Below, piece after piece: positions 11,859 to 11,915 of a stretch of 11,915 bases of DNA; position 1 is the stretch's first letter; every line of letters begins with the position of its first letter. The translations under genes and the position numbers were made by a program. The DNA is taken from the NCBI GenBank assembly GCA_900767955.1, contig CAAGBC010000040.1, forward strand, positions 1 through 11,915, written 5' to 3'. The stretch comes from Spirochaetia bacterium. Lineage in GTDB: Bacteria > Spirochaetota > Spirochaetia > Treponematales > Treponemataceae. The notes below the pieces were generated by a model. The model searched no databases and was not told where the DNA came from. It saw only the letters and a program-made list of their open reading frames with translations.

Positions 11859-11915
11859 CTATAAGGCTAGGTCCTCAAGCTGAGACTTAAGTCCCTCGCT
11901 TTCACTGACGTTCAA
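11859..11915 (-). CDS. C-terminal fragment of an unidentified protein entering from the right edge
   Basis: The minus strand is open from the window edge for 18 codons, ending in LNVSESEGLKSQLEDLAL and a TAG at 11859-11861 inside the second hairpin. The composition is protein-like. It could be the tail of a TnpB-like protein if the IS200/IS605 reading of this end is right, or simply a chance frame. The length is too short to decide. Confidence 0.3.
   Translation of the reverse strand: MNVSESEGLKSQLEDLAL

Larger units (their letters stand above)
11826..11915 (-). mobile_element. Possible end of an IS200/IS605-type element (partial)
   Basis: Two strong hairpins lie side by side: 11826-11848, and TAGCCT ATA AGGCTA at 11855-11869, extended by outer pairs. 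They are clearly richer in G and C than the rest of the window. Subterminal hairpins beside a TnpB-type reading frame are the mark of IS200/IS605 elements, and the CCACCCGT/ACGGGTGG stem resembles those I recall from such ends. The element would extend beyond the right edge. No transposase motif is visible here, so this is an inference. Confidence 0.35.

Overview
The window looks like a piece of an AT-rich spirochaete chromosome, most likely a gut or rumen Treponema. This is inferred from the gene mix and not from any marker gene. Housekeeping glycolysis and arginine genes sit among many secreted lipoproteins with short spirochaete-style lipoboxes, signal-peptide-bearing beta-barrel candidates, and a lipoprotein with a formylglycine-generating-enzyme-like fold. 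The sequence contains no rRNA, tRNA or CRISPR array that I can recognise.

Left part (1-6640, all genes on the minus strand). A 10.9-copy octamer tandem repeat (11-97) is followed by a small island with a DUF2442 gene. Then come argG (argininosuccinate synthase), tpiA (triosephosphate isomerase), a GH13 alpha-amylase-like lipoprotein with a C-terminal carbohydrate-binding-like module, and pgk (phosphoglycerate kinase). Each gene seems to be its own transcription unit, with recognisable promoters and hairpin terminators. Three things stand out. Short direct repeats of the last codons of argG and of pgk lie downstream of the intact genes. The amylase has a leader of four consecutive hairpins, the last being a terminator-like stem directly against the Shine-Dalgarno. 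A palindromic operator candidate lies upstream of argG.

Middle part (6817-9916). Two gene pairs point away from each other. Each pair is an outer-membrane-barrel candidate followed by a lipoprotein, joined by an ATGA stop/start overlap: 8348 to 6817 on the minus strand and 8709 to 9916 on the plus strand. Between them is a small, frameshifted lipoprotein gene on the plus strand. It shares a 35-bp block of interlocked, nearly mirror-image promoters with the minus-strand pair. The minus-strand barrel gene appears to be leaderless.

Right part (10028-11915). A 591-residue modular lipoprotein with a fibronectin-III-like domain ends just before a strong palindrome. The last 90 bases resemble the terminal part of an IS200/IS605-type element, with a short open frame entering from beyond the right edge. 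The element itself is outside the window, so this call is tentative.

Working together: tpiA and pgk are central glycolysis, and the amylase lipoprotein would feed it by trimming alpha-glucans at the cell envelope. The barrel and lipoprotein pairs look like accessory surface modules of unknown role.
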